From Lamellibrachia satsuma (taxonomy: Eukaryota > Annelida > Polychaeta > Sabellida > Siboglinidae): 64,000 bases of DNA. Shown piece after piece: positions 23,992 through 64,000 of the stretch; positions within the stretch are counted from its first letter, which is position 1, and the number at the start of each line of letters is the position of its first letter. The notes beneath the pieces were generated by a model that was not told where the DNA came from, did not search any database, and saw nothing but the letters and a program-made list of their open reading frames with translations. Where the stretch lies: the NCBI GenBank assembly GCA_033239005.1, contig BSQZ01000011.1, positions 1,690,001 to 1,754,000 on the forward strand, in the 5' to 3' direction. The position numbers were made by a program, and so were the translations under genes.

Positions 23992-24590
23992 CAGACAGCG
24001 TGATGATTCTCTTAGCTGGACGTATGGTCACGTCGTTGACTTCCATAAATGGAGTGCCAGCTAGAACTTCGACATCCAAGTTTTTCACAACTAACCCACA
24101 AAACGAGAAGGTGTGGTTTTTGCGCGTTAGATGCACTGTAGTCTCGCCAATTATGGCCAGGGGCGATGTCCCATCAGCTTGATGAGCCGATTGAGAAGAG
24201 GTCTTGATCTCACAACCGAGTCTCAGAGCAGTGGAATGTCGGATCATGTTGCCTGTTGCACCGCTGTCAATGGTGACTCGGACCGTGTGATGGCCACAAA
24301 ACGTGTCCAGATAAGGCGACTGACGTATGTCGATGCGTTGTGCCGTCGCGAGGCCTAACGTAGGCTGGTCAACGATTTCGGGTTGATAGAGCTCATGGTT
24401 GTACTCATACTCGTCTTCCTCTTCGTGTACGTCAGTGACTTGACGGATCTTAGCCATGTAGCGACGATCTTGTTCGGGAAGATATGGGCATTCGCTCAAG
24501 AAATGCTGCACGTTGCTGCGGCCAGCTTGTTTGCAGAGTGGACATGCCTTGGAGCAGAAAATGGAGATGGTTGACGCCTTGAGAAAGACT
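23960..24590 (-). pseudogene. Zinc knuckle and retropepsin-like protease region
   Basis: One frame carries a knuckle [19 protein letters not shown] (CX2C, then H and C four apart) at about 24555-24498. An acidic linker follows, then the protease: IDSGATGNMI with the catalytic D-S-G, and later VLAGTPFMEVNDV as the C-terminal flap/helix block. The frame ends at 23960, overlapping the RT frame by about 30 nt in a different phase. The overlap may be the natural gag-pro to pol shift or an indel. Confidence 0.75.
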
Positions 24591-25355
24591 GTCTCTGCCC
24601 AAATTTGTTCTGTTGATAGTGAGCCGTAGCTGTACGCATGATCTTTGCATCATCGGTGGAAGTGATTTCATCAAGTTGTGAGTCTAGGGCCTGGGAAATT
24701 TCAGGCTTAATCGACGCCAGTGTTCTAGCTCTCAGTTCAGTGCCGTATCGTTGCTTGACGAGCTTTGGGAGTGCCACGTTAATTAATCTCAACCATGTGA
24801 GCACAACCATGTTTTCGAGCGAAGGTGTCATTTCTTCGTCGACATTTATGGCGTCACCATGGTGAAGATAACACTCCCTCGCTGGAGCATGTTGTCTTCA
24901 ACGAAGGCCACTAAGCGCTGATACAGATCTTCAGGACGTTCATCAGCCTGCAGCTGAATGTCGGCAAAGTCAAGAAAATGGGCGCCCGTAGACTGAAATC
25001 CGTAGTGTAGACGAATAGTTTGCCAGATGCAAGATAAACTAGTTGAATTCTTGACGATCGTGTTGCGCGATATAACTGGGCAGTAATTGGCTATCTGGCC
25101 TAGCATCAGCTCTAGCATGTACACTTGTTGGAGAGCCGTACGACCGCCTGACGCAATGACGTCATCGTCAGTGAAACCTCTGTTTGGTTCAGAGGCACAC
25201 TTCTTCCCCCAGTTGGCGTCAGTGGTAATAAATTGCGTGACGTTGGTGTCGAGCGATAAAGTATAAATAAGGTTTTGACGCCAGTTCTCAAACGAGTTTA
25301 CGGTTTCGGTTTTCGTGAGACACCACTGTTTCGGTGCACGTTGCGTGTTGGCCAT
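24560..25355 (-). pseudogene. gag region of LTR element, broken
   Basis: Starts at ATG 25355 ([15 protein letters not shown]...). The first frame runs to 24846 and has an UBN2-like gag layout ([16 protein letters not shown] near residue 20, [20 protein letters not shown] near residue 135). The frame then moves at about 24870 into a second frame (to about 24560) with [20 protein letters not shown] and an R/Q-rich stretch. These frame changes look like indels. Gag would form the particle that packages element RNA. Confidence 0.7.
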
Positions 25356-25509
25356 GTTAACGTTAGGCTACTACGATTTTACTAGTGCGACAAAGTCAAA
25401 GCCGTCGTTCAAGGCTAACTGCTTGCGCCGATTAGTAGGCTAGAAAGCGATTCAATTTGCAATTGTACACAGTTCGGTGTGTGAGTTCGTTATGAACACT
25501 GCCATCACG

Positions 25510-25708
25510 CCATTAGGGTGATAAGGAACGCATATCTAATCTTACAAACAGACACTAGTACTATGTAACATGAACATTTAATGCAGAACAAAAAGAAAAC
25601 GCAACCAACCGCAATCAAACCCGGAGAGCGAGAGCGTCCTTGTCCCGGGGAGCCGGGGTAACCAACAAACAGCCATAGACGTAAATCATAATTGATCGCC
25701 TATTGGCG
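25510..25708 (-). repeat. 5' LTR
   Basis: Partner of the 20258-20457 repeat. On the minus strand it precedes gag by about 150 bp. I could not assign a tRNA primer site just inside it. Confidence 0.88.
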
Positions 25709-25713
25709 TTGCG

Positions 25714-26077
25714 TGTATTAGTGAGAGCAGTAATTGTGTGAATGAGTCAGTGTAAGTGATGTTTTTGTGCACAGTAGCATCTGAGCTTTGAAATGATGCC
25801 ATTTGTTAGTTGGTATACCTGTGGCTTAAGGACACCGTGGCCATCAGGCAAGATGTACTCATATTTTGGAAACCGGTGAATTTCATTGCAGAAATGCAGG
25901 GGTGTCATGCGTTGAAGCAATTTGTACGAAAAGGAGGTATTTTCACGAATTTCACACACCAGGTGTCTTAGTGGGTCTGTCATTTGCTGTGAATAAAACA
26001 AATTGAAAGATAAATTTTCAATGTAGGCGCAACAACATTAAAATGGTCGTTTATGGGAAATGTGACTGGTCCGTGCC
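25714..26077. repeat. Arm of the MITE pair next to the LTR element
   Basis: Inner part of copy A. Its inverted match is 26084-26450. The only spacer between the two copies is the 6-bp CAAGAG. Confidence 0.75.
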
Positions 26078-26083
26078 CAAGAG

Positions 26084-26536
26084 GGCACGGACCACAGTCA
26101 CTTTTCCCATAGACGACCATTATAACATTCTTGCGCCTACATTGAAAATTTATCCTACAATTTTTTTTAAAAATTCACAGAAAATGACAGACCCACTAAG
26201 ACACCTGGTGTGCGAAATTCGTGAAAATGACATACCTCCTTTTCGCACAAATTGCTTCAAAGCATGAGGCCCGTGCATTTCTGCCATGAAATTCCCCGGT
26301 TTCTCAAATATGAGTACATCCTGCCTAACAGCCACTGTGTCATTACGCAACTGGTATACATACTGACAAATGGCATCATTCCAAAGCTTAGATGCTACTG
26401 TGCACAAAAACATCACTTCTACTCACTCATACACACAATTTCTGCTCTCACAAATAAACCCTATCTGCACAATGAATTTTTTCCTTGGGACTCTTATGTA
26501 TGTAATGGCGGATGGATTCTGACTGCGGTCCGTGCC
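26084..26536. mobile_element. MITE-like element copy B, inverted
   Basis: Starts GGCACGGACCACAGTCAC and ends GACTGCGGTCCGTGCC, giving 10-17-bp inverted termini, and is flanked by CAAGAG on both sides (26078-26083 and 26537-26542). It matches copy A in inverted orientation along its whole length. A short frame shared by both copies (MTDPLRHLVCEIREN) has no family I recognise and is closed early in copy B. Confidence 0.75.
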
Positions 26537-26542
26537 CAAGAG

Positions 26543-26985
26543 CGACGATGGACCCCTGGTTTATATAGTGGCGCCACTTGGCGGACTAAATAACTGAACG
26601 CTGCTGTAAAATGTTGCAACAGGTTGCATGATTAGTCGAAACTGTGAACTGGCTTATTAAAAGTAACCACTATGCCTCTATGGATGAGCACCACACATAT
26701 GTGCACTTTGCGCTTCCTATACATAACAGATGTTAACTTAATGACATAAATGCACCAGGTATATTAAAAATACAATTTAGTTTATAGCATTTCGCTTTCT
26801 TCGCCTTCGTGGATTATCAACCGTACAAGCCATCCCACAATGCATGCGAACATCATGGCCGCTGCAAGTTGTGTGTGTTGTGCAATGCACTTTTCTAGAT
26901 AAACAATGCGATGCGTTATAAAATACGACCCGACAATAAGCACTATTTTATGACAGTGTTGTGACTTCAAGAAGCATTAAGAAAT
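26543..26985. promoter_or_regulatory. Upstream region of the MYCBP2 orthologue
   Basis: About 440 bp between the MITE pair and the first ATG of the gene. It should hold the promoter and 5' UTR, but I see no clear TATA box, CpG island or initiator. The transcription start may lie in an upstream noncoding exon. Confidence 0.3.
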
Positions 26986-63570
<36,585 letters not shown>

Positions 63571-64000
63571 GTAAGTCGCATTGTTCTTACGTTTCTACTG
63601 CATCGTGAACGTGCTTGTGTAGATAGGTAAGATTTTTCTGCAGATTCTGTGTTTTGGATGGCAACTTTTATGGTCCCTGATATATGTGAGTAACTGTTCA
63701 AATGGTTTTAAAATGATCTTATCTCAAAACGTGGGTGTGTCTTTAAATAAGGAGTTCGCTTTCCACAAATAGTGAGTACTAAAATAATTATTTGTGGTAA
63801 CAGATAGACTGTCAAGATTTCACACGTGTAAAATGTTGTGTAAAACTCAAGTTAAATGAAGTCTCCAGAAATTCCTTCTGGGTCATCCGTGGCTCTTTTT
63901 CTGTATAAAAAAATGTAGTTATGATGAAATATTCCTTTCTTAAATAATCTGGATCATTGTCTGCAGTTTGGCAGTGTTATTTTGTTTAATTTCTCTCACT
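63571..64000. other. Intron 32, cut by the window edge
   Basis: AT-rich intron sequence without coding pattern. No acceptor matching phase 0 with conserved PHR-protein sequence appears before the end. Confidence 0.5.

Larger units (their letters stand above)
20258..25708 (-). mobile_element. Ty3/gypsy-like LTR retrotransposon
   Basis: 5.45-kb element read on the minus strand. It has about 200-bp LTRs, gag with a zinc knuckle, protease, RT, RNase H and integrase in that order, and a purine-rich tract just before the 3' LTR. The 5-bp direct repeat TTGCG borders it (20253-20257 and 25709-25713). The domain order (PR-RT-RH-IN) and the integrase zinc finger fit Metaviridae-type elements. The RT catalytic box is ADDIY, not the usual Y/F-x-DD. 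LTRs differ at roughly a dozen positions by eye, so the insertion is moderately old. At least five breaks disrupt the coding region, so it is inactive. Confidence 0.88.
20180..26077. mobile_element. MITE-like element copy A, split by the LTR retrotransposon
   Basis: Outer piece 20180-20257 plus inner piece 25714-26077 (about 442 bp once the LTR element and its duplication are set aside) are the reverse complement of copy B at 26084-26536. The left terminus GGCACGCACCAAAGTCAGAA and right terminus TGACTGGTCCGTGCC are inverted repeats of one another. CAAGAG flanks both ends (20174-20179 and 26078-26083). No transposase is seen; the superfamily is unknown. Confidence 0.75.

Noticed and set aside
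23492..24064. Plus-strand 190-codon frame over the LTR element
   Set aside because: It is the antisense shadow of protease and RT coding on the minus strand.

Overview
The window is animal nuclear DNA: genes are split into small exons with GT/AG introns, non-LTR and LTR retrotransposons and hAT-type DNA transposons are abundant, and minisatellite arrays are unusually dense. I infer a marine invertebrate, most likely amphioxus (Branchiostoma). I recall reports of minisatellites spanning intron-exon boundaries in amphioxus, but I could not check this, so the species assignment is an inference.

Layout. (1) 1-6495: a CR1/Jockey-type LINE on the + strand, split by a second nested LINE (about 1116-5282). 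(2) 7186-8586: a non-autonomous hAT element with an 8-bp target duplication. (3) 8734-11327: the last four exons (TM4 to TM7) of a class A GPCR on the + strand, with a 77-bp minisatellite in one intron. (4) 11.3-20.2 kb: gene-poor DNA with several minisatellites, a degraded multi-copy gene fragment carrying two adjacent palindromes, and a degraded RTE-like LINE. (5) 20180-26536: two inverted copies of a MITE-like element sharing a 6-bp CAAGAG junction; a Ty3/gypsy-like LTR retrotransposon (minus strand, 20258-25708, about 200-bp LTRs) is inserted in the first copy.

(6) 26986 to the right edge: the first 32 coding exons, + strand, of the MYCBP2/Highwire/RPM-1 (PHR-family E3 ubiquitin ligase) orthologue. 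They join in one frame into 1,328 codons: a basic N-terminal segment, a helical region, an RCC1-like domain split by a cysteine-rich CxxC insert, and the first PHR domain. The rest of this usually ~4,600-residue protein, including the C-terminal RING region, lies outside the window.

The most striking observation is that at five of the 31 introns (before exons 8, 18, 19, 26 and 28) the 3' splice site, usually with the start of the exon, is tandemly repeated. Before exon 26 the unit is 72 bp, repeated nine times, open in the exon frame throughout and with an AG acceptor in each copy, so up to eight extra cysteine-rich 24-residue modules could be spliced in without a frameshift. Before exon 18, two acceptors 63 nt apart both keep frame. 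In the other three arrays the upstream acceptors lead to stops or frameshifts. Other introns hold unrelated minisatellites (some with higher-order structure), LINE and SINE copies and DNA transposons.
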